63,758 nucleotides of DNA from Cryomorphaceae bacterium (lineage in GTDB: Bacteria > Bacteroidota > Bacteroidia > Flavobacteriales_D > Crocinitomicaceae). Location: contig JAIXXP010000115.1 in assembly GCA_027490665.1 (NCBI GenBank), positions 1 through 63,758 of the forward strand. The letters run 5' to 3'. The notes beneath the pieces were generated by a model, which worked only from the letters and a program-made list of their open reading frames with translations, was not told the DNA's origin and did not search any database. The translations under genes and the position numbers were made by a program. Shown one piece after another: positions 1-8,450 of the stretch. Each line of letters opens with the position of its first letter. The stretch's first letter is position 1.

Positions 1-17
1 GAAACTTCGGGGTTTTT
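1..17 (-). terminator. Left-edge half of a probable intrinsic terminator after tRNA-Phe
   Basis: Read on the minus strand, the bases after the tRNA are AAAAACCCCGAAGTTTC and then the window ends. A-run, CCCCGA, a short loop and the start of a complementary TC look like the first arm and loop of an A/T-flanked hairpin whose GGGG-TTTT arm would lie just outside. Only half can be seen, so this is an inference. Confidence 0.4.
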
Positions 18-21
18 GCAG

Positions 22-94
22 TGGTACCTCCAGGAATCGAACCAGGGACACAAGGATTTTCAGTCCTTTGCTCTACCAACTGAGCTAAGGTACC
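22..94 (-). tRNA. tRNA-Phe (anticodon GAA)
   Basis: The minus strand folds into a complete 73-base cloverleaf. The acceptor stem is GGTACCT paired with AGGTACC, followed by discriminator A. The D-arm is GCTC-AGTTGGTA-GAGC, the anticodon arm AAGGA-CTGAAAA-TCCTT places GAA at positions 34-36, and the T-arm is CCTGG-TTCGATT-CCTGG. GAA decodes UUC/UUU, so it carries phenylalanine. The 3' CCA is not encoded: the next bases are CTG, so a CCA-adding enzyme must complete it. It is transcribed away from coaX. Confidence 0.97.
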
Positions 95-173
95 AGCCGT
101 TGGTGGATGCAAATTTAACACATTTTTGCTGTTTTACACAAGCTAAAAACCAAAAAAGTTCAAAAAAGGTGCT

Positions 174-181
174 TATTTTTG
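174..181 (+). promoter_or_regulatory. -7 box TATTTTTG of coaX, 3 nt before ATG
   Basis: TATTTTTG matches the Bacteroidota -7 consensus TAnnTTTG. Only AAC separates it from the coaX ATG at 185, so transcription would begin at or next to the A of the start codon (leaderless). I see no TTG at the -33 position. Confidence 0.55.
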
Positions 182-184
182 AAC

Positions 185-904
185 ATGAGTGCTGAAAATC
201 AAGTTTATCTACTAGACGCCGGGAATACCCAATTGAAATTAGCACTTGCGCAAGAAGGTGTCATTCAGTGGGTTGAGCGTTTTCCTTTGGCTTCATTCGA
301 TCTTTCAAGCTTTCATCGTAACATCCCCTTGGCCTGTTCGTCAGTCATTGAGTTGCATTTGCTACAACAAGTACGCAGCTATTTTGATACTGTTTTTGAA
401 ATGACGTCTTTGATTGAACTTCCTTTTGATATGGCCTATCAAAGCCCTCAAACGCTTGGGATGGACCGCCTCTGTAATGCAGCGGCTTTAGCAAGTAACT
501 ATGCTGGTCGGCCGAGGCTTGCTATTGATCTAGGGACGTGCATCAAATTCGATTTTTTAGACGCTAACAACACTTATTTGGGTGGTTCTATTAGTCCAGG
601 TCTGCAAATGCGCAGTAAAGCAATGGCTCATTTTACAGCCAAATTACCGGAGGTAAAAGCGCAACCAACCCAACAACTCATCGGCACAAGCAGCCAAGAA
701 TGTCTTGAAATTGGCAGCTACTTGGGTTGGCAAAAAGAGATTGAAGGCCTGCTTGCCGCTTATCGAGCTGAGTATCCGGAGTTGGTTGTATTTCTTACCG
801 GTGGCGATGCGCAGTATTTTGATTTGGGCCAAAAAAATGGCATCTTTGTACACGAAAATTTAACCCTTGAAGGAATCTTCGCTCTTTATCACGCCAATGC
901 ATAA
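185..904 (+). CDS. coaX: Type III pantothenate kinase
   Basis: A 239-residue cytoplasmic kinase that phosphorylates pantothenate in the first step of coenzyme A synthesis. Type III enzymes use ATP with a monovalent cation and are not feedback-inhibited by CoA. Visible signatures are the N-terminal phosphate-binding LLDAGNTQLKLAL, the GMDRL motif near residue 97, AIDLGTC with the catalytic Asp near residue 121, GGSISPGL, and LTGGDA near the C-terminus, all in family order. A TTG two codons upstream is open, but the ATG at 185 fits the family N-terminus and the promoter box. The gene overlaps the following barrel gene by 8 bases, so the two are probably co-transcribed. Length is close to the family norm of about 250 residues. 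Confidence 0.95.
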   Translation: MSAENQVYLLDAGNTQLKLALAQEGVIQWVERFPLASFDLSSFHRNIPLACSSVIELHLLQQVRSYFDTVFEMTSLIELPFDMAYQSPQTLGMDRLCNAAALASNYAGRPRLAIDLGTCIKFDFLDANNTYLGGSISPGLQMRSKAMAHFTAKLPEVKAQPTQQLIGTSSQECLEIGSYLGWQKEIEGLLAAYRAEYPELVVFLTGGDAQYFDLGQKNGIFVHENLTLEGIFALYHANA

Positions 905-2234
905 ACTCTTCGCACTTCTTTTAGCCTCTTGCTCCTATTTTACAATATTGGCACAATCCATTACAGCCGAACCAGCCAGCTTTTACGGGCTTGGTGAAAT
1001 GAGTTCAAAAGGACACGGTATTTTTGACGGGCTAGGTAAAAATGCCATCAATGTCTTCGACTCAACAGTGCTCAATCATTACAACCCCGCAACCTACAAC
1101 CGCCTGAGCACAGGCGCCACCCTCTACACCGTGAGTATTCACTCCAGACAATCTTGGTACAGCAATGCCACCACCCAACAATTTGCTGCAACACCAATGG
1201 TAGAGCAATTTACTTTAGGGTTTAAAATCCGCAAACAAATGGGCTTTTCTTTTGGCTTGCGTCCTTTCAGTGCACGCGGTTACGACATCAGCCAAACACA
1301 ATTCACAGGCCAAGACTCCATTCGTTACAACTATAAAGGCAACGGTGCCATTCAAGACCTCTACGTTGGCTATTCATTCGGACTCATCGAAAAACCGACT
1401 ACCAAATTGGCAATTGGTGCCAACGCTTCCTATCTTTTTGGTACGCTCGTCAATGAGCGCAGTTCAGTTTTATTAACCGGAGCTACCTCAGCTGGAGGCA
1501 TTGAGCGCAATTCCTTGATCATGCGGGCTTTTCATACAGAAATTGGCACGTACTTTACACAACAGCTCGGTAAAAACCATGCGCTTAGCCTTAGCGCGGT
1601 GTATCAGCCCGAACTCAGACTCGGCGGCACGTATCAACGAGAACTCTACAGCTCCGCTACCATTGGCGTGCCCAACAGCTACGACACCGTTCTATTTAGC
1701 AGCCAAGCTTTTTCAGCACAACTTGCCCAAAGCACTCAGATTGGCCTTTCTTACGCTTGGAAATTGCCTAAATACAAAAGACAAACCCGCGAACTACATC
1801 CACAACTACAACTTTTTGCAAGCTACAGCCTTTTTGGTTCACTGAGTCAAAATCAAAACATACTTACTGGTTTTGATCAAAAAGACTACAACCGCATGAG
1901 TTTTGGCCTTCAGTACCAACCAGAATTCAAGGTGCTTGAAAACATCGCGACACTCAAACCACTCGAAAAACTCACGTATCGCGTGGGGTATTACCAGCAA
2001 ACACTTCCTTATACCAACAGCGGAGTTCAATACGAAGAGCAAGGGCTCACCATTGGCTTTGGGCTTCCGTTATTAGCTCAGGTTTCTCTTTCTTCCTTAA
2101 ATGTTGGGCTCACCTTTGGGCAGCGCAGCATTCCAACTGGCATCTGGAAAGAACAATTTATTGGCGCACGCGTCAGCCTCATTCTAGCGCCTTCTAATTT
2201 CGAGAAATGGTTCCGCAAGCGTCAGCTCGACTAA
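897..2234 (+). CDS. Putative outer-membrane beta-barrel protein
   Basis: A 445-residue protein with a signal peptide (MHKLFALLLASCSYFTILAQ, cleavage after the AQ). The mature part begins with a glycine-rich YGLGEMSSKGHGIFDG segment and NPATYN, resembling the N-terminus of Bacteroidota FadL/PorV-like barrels. It continues with alternating hydrophobic/polar strands rich in aromatic and glycine residues and no large soluble domain. It is probably an outer-membrane protein, but no substrate can be assigned. The start at 897 lies inside the coaX 3' end (overlap ATGCATAA) and its stop overlaps the lptC start (TAATG), so it is embedded in a translationally coupled coaX-OMP-lptC unit. This links it loosely to envelope biogenesis. 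Confidence 0.8.
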   Translation: MHKLFALLLASCSYFTILAQSITAEPASFYGLGEMSSKGHGIFDGLGKNAINVFDSTVLNHYNPATYNRLSTGATLYTVSIHSRQSWYSNATTQQFAATPMVEQFTLGFKIRKQMGFSFGLRPFSARGYDISQTQFTGQDSIRYNYKGNGAIQDLYVGYSFGLIEKPTTKLAIGANASYLFGTLVNERSSVLLTGATSAGGIERNSLIMRAFHTEIGTYFTQQLGKNHALSLSAVYQPELRLGGTYQRELYSSATIGVPNSYDTVLFSSQAFSAQLAQSTQIGLSYAWKLPKYKRQTRELHPQLQLFASYSLFGSLSQNQNILTGFDQKDYNRMSFGLQYQPEFKVLENIATLKPLEKLTYRVGYYQQTLPYTNSGVQYEEQGLTIGFGLPLLAQVSLSSLNVGLTFGQRSIPTGIWKEQFIGARVSLILAPSNFEKWFRKRQLD

Positions 2235-2794
2235 TGTCTATCGCCATACGCCTCCTCACTTTTAATTCCTTCTTGCTGTTTTTGGCAGCCTGCGAGAACG
2301 ACGTCGCTGTGGTGCAACGCATCAGTTTTGAAGCCGATGCCCCTACAGAAAGCACCAAAAACTTGGTGCTCACTTATGCAGAAGCCGGATATGCCCGCGT
2401 GGAAATCCATGCAGCGCTTGCCGAAACCTTCCGCGGCAATGAGCAACTCACCAAAATCAAGGACAGCTTAAAAGTTTACTTTTTCAATGAAAAAGGGGAT
2501 GTCGTTTCCACACTCAGTGCGCTATACGGTGAAATCAATTACAATTCGGGCGAGCTCATGGTCAAGGACTCCGTGCGTCTTTACAACCACAAGAAAAAAC
2601 AAACCCTAGAAACCGAAGCGCTTTTTTGGAATCAAAAAGACAGCAGTATCTACTCTAAGTCGGCGGTCATTGTGCGCTCACCAAAAGGCAAGATTTTCGG
2701 AAAAGGAATCAGAACCAAACAAGATTTCAGTAATTATGTTCTACTTGAGCCAGTTGGCTCTTGGCAAATAGACAAAAACCAAAATATAGAATAA
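2234..2794 (+). CDS. lptC: LPS export protein LptC (lipoprotein form)
   Basis: A 186-residue LptC-like protein of the LPS transport bridge. LptC accepts LPS from the LptBFG transporter and passes it to LptA in the periplasm. The N-terminus MSIAIRLLTF plus FLLFLAAC is a lipoprotein signal with Cys20; Bacteroidota LptC proteins are often lipoproteins, unlike the TM-anchored E. coli form. The mature domain is beta-rich with the LptC/OstA-type pattern VYFFNEKGDVVSTLSALYGE followed by KQTLETEALFWNQKD and GKIFGKGI. The ATG overlaps the previous stop (TAATG). A permease of the same pathway is at 53375-54451. Confidence 0.85.
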   Translation: MSIAIRLLTFNSFLLFLAACENDVAVVQRISFEADAPTESTKNLVLTYAEAGYARVEIHAALAETFRGNEQLTKIKDSLKVYFFNEKGDVVSTLSALYGEINYNSGELMVKDSVRLYNHKKKQTLETEALFWNQKDSSIYSKSAVIVRSPKGKIFGKGIRTKQDFSNYVLLEPVGSWQIDKNQNIE

Positions 2795-2795
2795 A

Positions 2796-3041
2796 ATGGC
2801 AAATAAAGATTTCATCAGTCAGTATAACAAAATGTCGGGCTACCTCTGGTTGGTGATCGCAGGCCTTAGCTTCATAGCAATTACTTACAAAGTTGCTACC
2901 GAAGGCGCGCAAACCTGGCTGGCCTATTATGTTGTTCCGGTTATGGCGCTATTGATGTACGGTACTAAAAAGTGGATGATGCAGCGCCTGCCGCGTCATT
3001 TACAGCAAATGGCCCAACAAAAAAACGAAGAAAAGGTGTAA
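2796..3041 (+). CDS. Small two-helix membrane protein
   Basis: An 81-residue protein starting one base after the lptC stop. Hydrophobic stretches at about residues 15-32 and 40-57 suggest two transmembrane helices, with a basic, Gln-rich C-terminal tail (KKWMMQRLPRHLQQMAQQ). I recognise no domain. Its position in an operon with lptC suggests an envelope role, but that is only context. The spacing and coding-like composition make it a likely real gene, not a chance frame. Confidence 0.75.
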   Translation: MANKDFISQYNKMSGYLWLVIAGLSFIAITYKVATEGAQTWLAYYVVPVMALLMYGTKKWMMQRLPRHLQQMAQQKNEEKV

Positions 3042-3070
3042 CCTTTCCGCAATTAAAGGGTCTACCTAAC

Positions 3071-5527
3071 GTGAAAACACGCGCTTTATTCTTTTTCATT
3101 TGCCTTGTCGGCACCTCCTTCGGACAAAAACTCCTGAGTGGCTACATCACCAATGAGCTCAACATTCCTTTAGCTGGAGCTGAAATTTTTGTAAAAAGTG
3201 CAACAGACCTGCGCACAGTAGCCGATGCCAATGGCTATTACGAAATGTTTCTGAACCCCGGCGAATACTACCTTGTATTTACAGCCAACGGCTATCAAGA
3301 CCGCGAGTCTTTTTTGGGCATGGCTGACGCCGACACCAAGCGTGACATGCAATTGTTCCCGATGCGCTTAACCGACGTGCAAGACGTGCGTGTGAGCGCC
3401 AAGAAAACAAATGTGGGGCGAGACAAAATTATGAAAGTGGTAGCACACCGCGAGCAACTCAATCAGTGGTCGTATCCGCACGAGGTTGATGTCTATATCA
3501 AAGCCACCGAACAACGAGAAAACACTGCCAAGCCTAAAAAAGAGAACGAGAGCACCGACGAAGACCCCATTGAAAACCAACCGAAAGTACCTGAATGGAT
3601 TAATAAATTGCAATTGGTAGAAGTAGAGCTGCACCGCTCCTATTCTCCGCCCAATCAGGTCAAAGAAATCCGCAATGCCTACAAAGCATTTGGAGATGTA
3701 TCGCAGTTGTACTACACCACCACTGTGAAGTCTAATTTCAATTTCTTTGAAAATCTCCTGCACCTCGACGACCTCCACCAAACCCCTGTAAGCTCACCTA
3801 TTTCTGCACCAGGAATTGTAGCTTACAAATATCGATTGGAAGAGAAATACGAGGAAAATGGTTACATGATTTCTAAAATCAAGATCAGCCCGCGCAACAC
3901 CGCTACCTCCACACTAGAAGGCTATATTTGGGTGATCGACTCACTTTGGTTGGTGCAAAAGCTCGACCTCACCATGAACAAAGGAAATTTATTGATCTAC
4001 GATTATTTCCGCATCGAGCAAGACTACAAAATTCAGGGCGATAGCCTTTGTGTACTTGACAAACAACTCCTTACTTATGGAGTTAAATACAAGACCGAAG
4101 TAAGCCAATGCAAAACAGAAGCGCTTTACAGCAACTACAATTTTGAACCTGCGTTTGCCAAAAAATACTTCAATTCAGAAGTAGCAGTAACCAGCCAAGA
4201 GGCTTACGAACGCGACAGCGCCTATTGGGTGCAGAAGCGCGCCATTGCGCTCACCGACGAAGAAGTCAAGTACATACGCGCCAAAGACTCCATTACAGAA
4301 TACCTCAACCGCAAAGAATATCTCGACAGCATCGACGCCGTTTTCAATAAAGTTACAGCCCTTAAGGTATTTTGGTTTGGCGTTGACCATCGCAACAGAG
4401 AGCTCAAGCAACAATGGACCATCGGTTCTGTAGCCTCCACAGTGCAACCAATCGGTATTGGAGGCCCACGCGTTGCGCCAAGCTTTGACTATTTCAAAAA
4501 ATGGAAAGATGAACGTACCCTCGATTGTTACACCCGAATTTCATATGGCTTTTTGAACCGCGACTGGAAAGGCGACACCTGGTGGAAATACCGCTTTGAC
4601 CCGTTTCATTTTGGCTTTCTTCGCGTAGCCCTCACCCATGATTTCGATGTCATTAGAGGCTTTGACGCCATTACCCAAATTTACAAACGAGACAACTTCT
4701 TTGAATCGACGAAGCTCAATATCAATTTTGAATATGAGTTGTTCAACGGTTTTTATGCCTATGCAAACTCTCAATATACAAAGAGAAGGAGTTTAGAAGG
4801 TTACGATTTTCTAGAGGGCATAGATGAGGCCTTACCAAATAATGACCCATTAGCATTTGACCCGTACAACGCTTATATTTTAAATGTTGGTGCTTCATAT
4901 ACACCCAAACAACGCTACATGCGCGAGCCATACCGCAAAGTGGTATTGGGTTCGGCCTACCCTACTTTTTCTTTTCAATTTGAGCGTGGTTTACCTCATG
5001 TTTTCAAGAGTGCAGTTGACCACTCCTATTTGCAGTTTGAAATCATGCAAAACTTTAAAATTGGGACCATAGGCACTTCTTCATATCGGGCTTCTGTCGG
5101 TAAATTTTTAAGTGCGCGTGCGGTTTATGAGCCAGACTACAAATTTCAGCGCCGCAGCGACCCAATTTGGTTCTCTAATCCGCTCTATTCTTTTCAGGGT
5201 TTCGATACCACACTACGTACCATAGATTACGTGATGCAAGCACATTACGTGCACCACGACAACGGTGCCATTCTGAACAAAATACCTTATTTCAAGAAAA
5301 CACGAGTGGGTTTAGTTGTTGGTGGCGGAGCCATGTATATCAAAGAATACAACTGGCAACACTTCGAAATACTCGCAGGTTTGGAACGAAATTTCAAACT
5401 TAGTAGGAGACGTTTGCGTGTAGGTGTGTACGGTGTAGTTTCAGATGGAAATCAGATAAAACCAACTACAGCTTGGAAAATTTCATTTGCGATGCTCGAT
5501 GACCGCAGTATGAAATGGAACTTCTAA
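3071..5527 (+). CDS. DUF5686/carboxypeptidase-regulatory-like outer-membrane protein
   Basis: An 818-residue protein of the DUF5686 family, widespread in Bacteroidota and of unknown function. A signal peptide (VKTRALFFFICLVGTSFGQ) precedes a carboxypeptidase-like beta-sandwich (GYITNELNIPLAGAEIFVKS...GYYEM...GEYYLVFTANGYQ, about residues 23-100). A linker with a charged KPKKENESTDEDP stretch follows, and then a long C-terminal half rich in aromatic beta-strands, consistent with an outer-membrane barrel. The open frame extends upstream to 2972, but that part overlaps the previous gene and lacks signal-peptide character, so I chose the GTG at 3071. Same-strand continuation suggests it belongs to the coaX-lptC unit. 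Confidence 0.85.
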   Translation: MKTRALFFFICLVGTSFGQKLLSGYITNELNIPLAGAEIFVKSATDLRTVADANGYYEMFLNPGEYYLVFTANGYQDRESFLGMADADTKRDMQLFPMRLTDVQDVRVSAKKTNVGRDKIMKVVAHREQLNQWSYPHEVDVYIKATEQRENTAKPKKENESTDEDPIENQPKVPEWINKLQLVEVELHRSYSPPNQVKEIRNAYKAFGDVSQLYYTTTVKSNFNFFENLLHLDDLHQTPVSSPISAPGIVAYKYRLEEKYEENGYMISKIKISPRNTATSTLEGYIWVIDSLWLVQKLDLTMNKGNLLIYDYFRIEQDYKIQGDSLCVLDKQLLTYGVKYKTEVSQCKTEALYSNYNFEPAFAKKYFNSEVAVTSQEAYERDSAYWVQKRAIALTDEEVKYIRAKDSITEYLNRKEYLDSIDAVFNKVTALKVFWFGVDHRNRELKQQWTIGSVASTVQPIGIGGPRVAPSFDYFKKWKDERTLDCYTRISYGFLNRDWKGDTWWKYRFDPFHFGFLRVALTHDFDVIRGFDAITQIYKRDNFFESTKLNINFEYELFNGFYAYANSQYTKRRSLEGYDFLEGIDEALPNNDPLAFDPYNAYILNVGASYTPKQRYMREPYRKVVLGSAYPTFSFQFERGLPHVFKSAVDHSYLQFEIMQNFKIGTIGTSSYRASVGKFLSARAVYEPDYKFQRRSDPIWFSNPLYSFQGFDTTLRTIDYVMQAHYVHHDNGAILNKIPYFKKTRVGLVVGGGAMYIKEYNWQHFEILAGLERNFKLSRRRLRVGVYGVVSDGNQIKPTTAWKISFAMLDDRSMKWNF

Positions 5528-5536
5528 GAAAGCTGA

Positions 5537-6214
5537 TTAGAGACTAACTTCTTCGATTTTGTCGTTGCTTTTGTCTTTCGGGAAGAAGGTTTTCTGACGA
5601 ATAATAGCCCAAAATAAGCCAACAGAAATACAGAAGTCGGCTAAGTTCCAGATCGCTGGAAATACATCTGAACCACCGATATATGGCAAGCCGGCTGGCC
5701 AGCGCACATTAAACTGAAACATATCGACTACATTGCCAAACAGAAAGCCCTGATGACGAAGCTCTACGGCATATTTGAAATGCCCAGCTGAACAAATGGC
5801 TTTGTTACCACTCCCTGTCAATTGATTGAAGGGCACGCAGGGGTCTATGCTAAAAAATAGGTCGTAAAACATGGAATCGAGGAGATTGCCGGTAGCACCT
5901 GCCAAAACCAAAGAAACCACAATCAGAAACTCACGGGAAGTACCGAGCTTTACCTGCTTGATCATGTAGCGAACAATCAGGAAAATAGCGACAACACGAA
6001 ATAAACTCAAAGAGAGTTTGGCCCACATACTGGCGCCGAAGGTTTGACCAAAAGCCATTCCGGGATTTTCGGTGTAGTGCAATACAAGCCAGTTGCCGAG
6101 TAATGGTTTGAATTCACCGGGAGCAAACTGTGTTTTAATGGTTAATTTGATCCATTGATCTAGGAGCAATAAGACAGCGACTAAAATAGCGCTGAAAAGA
6201 AGTGGTTTCTTCAC
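5537..6214 (-). CDS. lspA: Lipoprotein signal peptidase (signal peptidase II)
   Basis: A 225-residue inner-membrane aspartyl protease that cleaves diacylated prolipoproteins before the lipobox Cys. It has four hydrophobic segments, the NPGMAFG motif near residue 55, GATGNLLDS with one catalytic Asp, and FPAIWNLADFCI with the second. It is about 60 residues longer than the E. coli enzyme. The extra part is a periplasmic-side insert with two Cys (DPCVPF...AICSAGHF) between the GNLLD motif and the catalytic FN.AD segment, a feature I associate with Bacteroidota LspA. The start is GTG, 3 bases after the stop of the DksA-like gene, so the pair forms an operon. It would serve the several lipoproteins in this window. 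Confidence 0.95.
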   Translation of the reverse strand: MKKPLLFSAILVAVLLLLDQWIKLTIKTQFAPGEFKPLLGNWLVLHYTENPGMAFGQTFGASMWAKLSLSLFRVVAIFLIVRYMIKQVKLGTSREFLIVVSLVLAGATGNLLDSMFYDLFFSIDPCVPFNQLTGSGNKAICSAGHFKYAVELRHQGFLFGNVVDMFQFNVRWPAGLPYIGGSDVFPAIWNLADFCISVGLFWAIIRQKTFFPKDKSNDKIEEVSL

Positions 6215-6217
6215 GCG

Positions 6218-6598
6218 TTATTTTTGGGCGTTTTTAGCATCGATGCTCATGGTGGCGTGCGGTACCAAGCGCAAGCGCTCCTTTGGGATAAGTAGGCCGG
6301 TAACCCGACAAATTCCGTAAGTTTTGTTTTCAATGCGCATGAGTGCCGCGTTGAGGCTTTGAATAAACTTCTCTTGGCGTGCAGCTAATTGAGCTACTTC
6401 TTCTCTAGATAAGGTTTCTGAACCGTCTTCCATCATGTTGAAAGTGCGGCCGGTGTCATCGGTGCCGTGGTCGTCGGAATGCGACAGAGATCCCTTCAAG
6501 AGATCGAAATCTTCATGTGCTTCTTTCAGTTTGTTTTGGATGAGTGTTTTGAACTCTGCCAAATCTGCATCTGAGTAACGATTTTTTGACTTTTCCAT
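6218..6598 (-). CDS. DksA/TraR-family transcription regulator with degenerate zinc finger
   Basis: A 126-residue homologue of DksA, which binds the RNA polymerase secondary channel and potentiates ppGpp responses. The N-terminal coiled-coil region has LKEAHEDFDLLKGSL; an acidic DDHGTDDTGRTFNMMEDG tip region follows. The C-terminal zinc-finger region reads YGICRVTGLLIPKERLRLVPHAT, with a single Cys where the canonical finger has four. A Zn-free finger of this kind is, from my knowledge, typical of Bacteroidota members. It is the first gene of an operon with lspA. Confidence 0.88.
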   Translation of the reverse strand: MEKSKNRYSDADLAEFKTLIQNKLKEAHEDFDLLKGSLSHSDDHGTDDTGRTFNMMEDGSETLSREEVAQLAARQEKFIQSLNAALMRIENKTYGICRVTGLLIPKERLRLVPHATMSIDAKNAQK

Positions 6599-6611
6599 GA
6601 GGTGTTGTTTT

Positions 6612-6633
6612 CAAAAATAGGAGAGCAAATATA
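6612..6633 (-). promoter_or_regulatory. Two candidate -7 boxes for the DksA-like gene and lspA
   Basis: On the minus strand TATATTTG (6626-6633) and TATTTTTG (6612-6619) both match TAnnTTTG. They lie 27 and 13 bases before the ATG, so two start sites or alternative use are possible. The rest of the 6599-6758 gap shows nothing else I can support. Confidence 0.5.
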
Positions 6634-6758
6634 TTATTTTTTACGTTTTACACAAGCGAAAGAAGTATGAATTAACAAGAACTTAGCTTCTTTTAAACAA
6701 TCGCGTCAACTTATTCACAAGATTGCGGCATGCAGCAGCATAAATGGTAATTTTGATC

Positions 6759-7718
6759 ATGCTCAGATTGTTCTTAGACAACCGTGTTTGGGTCTTGCTT
6801 TTGCTTCCCGCCATACTTGCATTATACCTTATTAGTTATTTTTTAGGCTACCAAGCTCCCTTCGGACAGGAGAATCAGGCTACACAAATACTTCCGTATT
6901 TCGCCAACCTTTCCATGGCTCACCTTTTGGCTCATTTTCTGATGCTTTTACTCAATGCTGTTGCCCTTAATTGGGTATTCAATGGCCGTGAATTCTTAGA
7001 AAAAAACACCTTTATTGTCAGCCTGAACTACCTGATTTTGGCCAGTTTTTTCCATATTTGGGGGCAAGCGAGTTGGCTCTTTGTGGCGCATCTTTGGTGT
7101 ATTCTTGGTTTGGGGCTCTTTTTTGGTGTTAAACCCCAGCAAAATTCTAAAAAAGCAGCGTTTAATGCAGGTTTTGCCTTTGGCTTGAGTGTTCTTTTTG
7201 AGCCTGAATTTGTGGTGTTGCTCCCTCTCCTTTTACTCATGTTCCTTGTGCTGCGCGGTTACTTTTGGCGCGAGCTTCTCTTGATTATTATTGGTTTTTT
7301 ACTACCTATCTCAGGTATTTATAGTTATTATTACCTCAGCGGGGAAAGCATTCAAATCAACTTCTTTACTGACTTTGCCTACTATAACGCCACCTGGCAG
7401 GATCTCACTTTTATTGGTTTGCTTTCTTTGGTGTTTATTTTTAGTTTATTGGGCCTCCGAGCGCGCTTGCACAAAGCCTCCTTGAAACTCAAAAAACAAA
7501 CACAAATCCTTACTGCTTTTACCTTCTTTGTTTTTGCAATTGGCGTGGCGGCATTCTTTCTTTCAGGTCAAATTGGCCTACTTAGCCTCACTATTCTCCC
7601 TTTTTCCTTTTACTTTTCATACGCGCTTCTGAGCAGCAGCTTAGGAATCAGCTCGCATTTATTCTTCTACATTTTATTTGTCTTCTCTTTGCTAAAATTT
7701 ATACTTTTTACCATTTGA
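6759..7718 (+). CDS. Polytopic inner-membrane protein (DUF6427-like)
   Basis: A 319-residue, almost entirely hydrophobic protein with roughly ten predicted transmembrane helices and few charged loops. Its pattern (LRLFLDNRVWVLLLLPAI at the N-terminus, long Leu/Phe-rich helices, an internal LRARLHKASLKLKKQ basic loop) resembles the DUF6427 family of Bacteroidota, which has no known function. I start at the ATG at 6759 because MLRLFLDNR aligns with my recollection of relatives; an in-frame ATG at 6744 would add five residues. The Phe/Leu codon richness raises local T content. It lies just upstream of purQ but has its own start region. Confidence 0.75.
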   Translation: MLRLFLDNRVWVLLLLPAILALYLISYFLGYQAPFGQENQATQILPYFANLSMAHLLAHFLMLLLNAVALNWVFNGREFLEKNTFIVSLNYLILASFFHIWGQASWLFVAHLWCILGLGLFFGVKPQQNSKKAAFNAGFAFGLSVLFEPEFVVLLPLLLLMFLVLRGYFWRELLLIIIGFLLPISGIYSYYYLSGESIQINFFTDFAYYNATWQDLTFIGLLSLVFIFSLLGLRARLHKASLKLKKQTQILTAFTFFVFAIGVAAFFLSGQIGLLSLTILPFSFYFSYALLSSSLGISSHLFFYILFVFSLLKFILFTI

Positions 7719-7732
7719 GGCTAGACTTTTAC

Positions 7733-7740
7733 TAACTTTG
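7733..7740 (+). promoter_or_regulatory. -7 box TAACTTTG upstream of purQ
   Basis: A perfect TAnnTTTG box 20 bases before the purQ ATG, predicting a leader of about 15 bases. A TTTG at 7714-7717 is closer than the usual spacing, so the -33 element is uncertain. Confidence 0.55.
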
Positions 7741-7760
7741 AACCATCTTAAAAATCGAAA

Positions 7761-8450
7761 ATGAAATTTGGCGTTGTTACCTTTCCAGGATCCAATTGTG
7801 ACCAAGACATGGTCTATGTACTCAAAGATTTAATGGGGCAAGAAGTTGTCGAACTTTGGCACAAAGACACCGACCTCCAAGGTGCCGATTTCATCGTTAT
7901 CCCGGGTGGCTTTTCTTACGGCGACTACCTCCGTTCAGGCGCCATTGCCAAGTTTTCACCAATCATGGAATCCGTCATTGCACATGCCAACAACGGCGGT
8001 TACGTCATGGGCATCTGCAATGGTTTTCAAATCTTAACAGAAGCAGGTCTTTTAGAAGGTGCTTTGTTACACAACGACACGCAAAAATTCATTTGCAAGA
8101 ATGTATTTCTGAAGCCGGTCAGTAAAAGTGCCGCCCCTAGCCAAGACCTCGACCCAAGCCATGCTTATCAAATTCCAATTGCACACGGCGAAGGACGTTT
8201 TTATGCAGACGAAGCTACTATGGCTTCCCTACATGCCAATGACCAAATCATGTTCACCTATTGTGCAGCCGATGGCAGCCAAGATGCAAGTACCAACCCA
8301 AATGGTTCTTTGCAACATATCGCAGGTATTACCAACCGCAACAAAAACGTATTTGGCATGATGCCTCACCCAGAGCGCGCCGCCGACAAAAACCTCAACA
8401 ACCTCGACGGGTTGCGTATTTTTGAATCTATTTTAGCTCATTGTTCATGA
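7761..8450 (+). CDS. purQ: Phosphoribosylformylglycinamidine synthase subunit PurQ
   Basis: A 229-residue class I glutamine amidotransferase subunit of FGAM synthase, supplying ammonia for purine step 4. The class I triad is visible: the nucleophile Cys in MGICNGFQILTEAGLL (about residue 86) and the MMPHPERA motif near the end with the catalytic His and Glu. FPGSNCDQD at the N-terminus and GGFSYGDYLRSGAIA are family signatures. Many Bacteroidota carry a large fused PurL containing this domain; a free-standing PurQ implies a small PurL (and PurS) elsewhere. It overlaps purD by 4 bases (ATGA), indicating translational coupling. Confidence 0.96.
   Translation: MKFGVVTFPGSNCDQDMVYVLKDLMGQEVVELWHKDTDLQGADFIVIPGGFSYGDYLRSGAIAKFSPIMESVIAHANNGGYVMGICNGFQILTEAGLLEGALLHNDTQKFICKNVFLKPVSKSAAPSQDLDPSHAYQIPIAHGEGRFYADEATMASLHANDQIMFTYCAADGSQDASTNPNGSLQHIAGITNRNKNVFGMMPHPERAADKNLNNLDGLRIFESILAHCS

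Noticed and set aside
2972..3070. N-terminal extension of the DUF5686 gene
   Set aside because: It overlaps the previous gene and would bury the signal peptide 33 residues inside; the GTG at 3071 is better.
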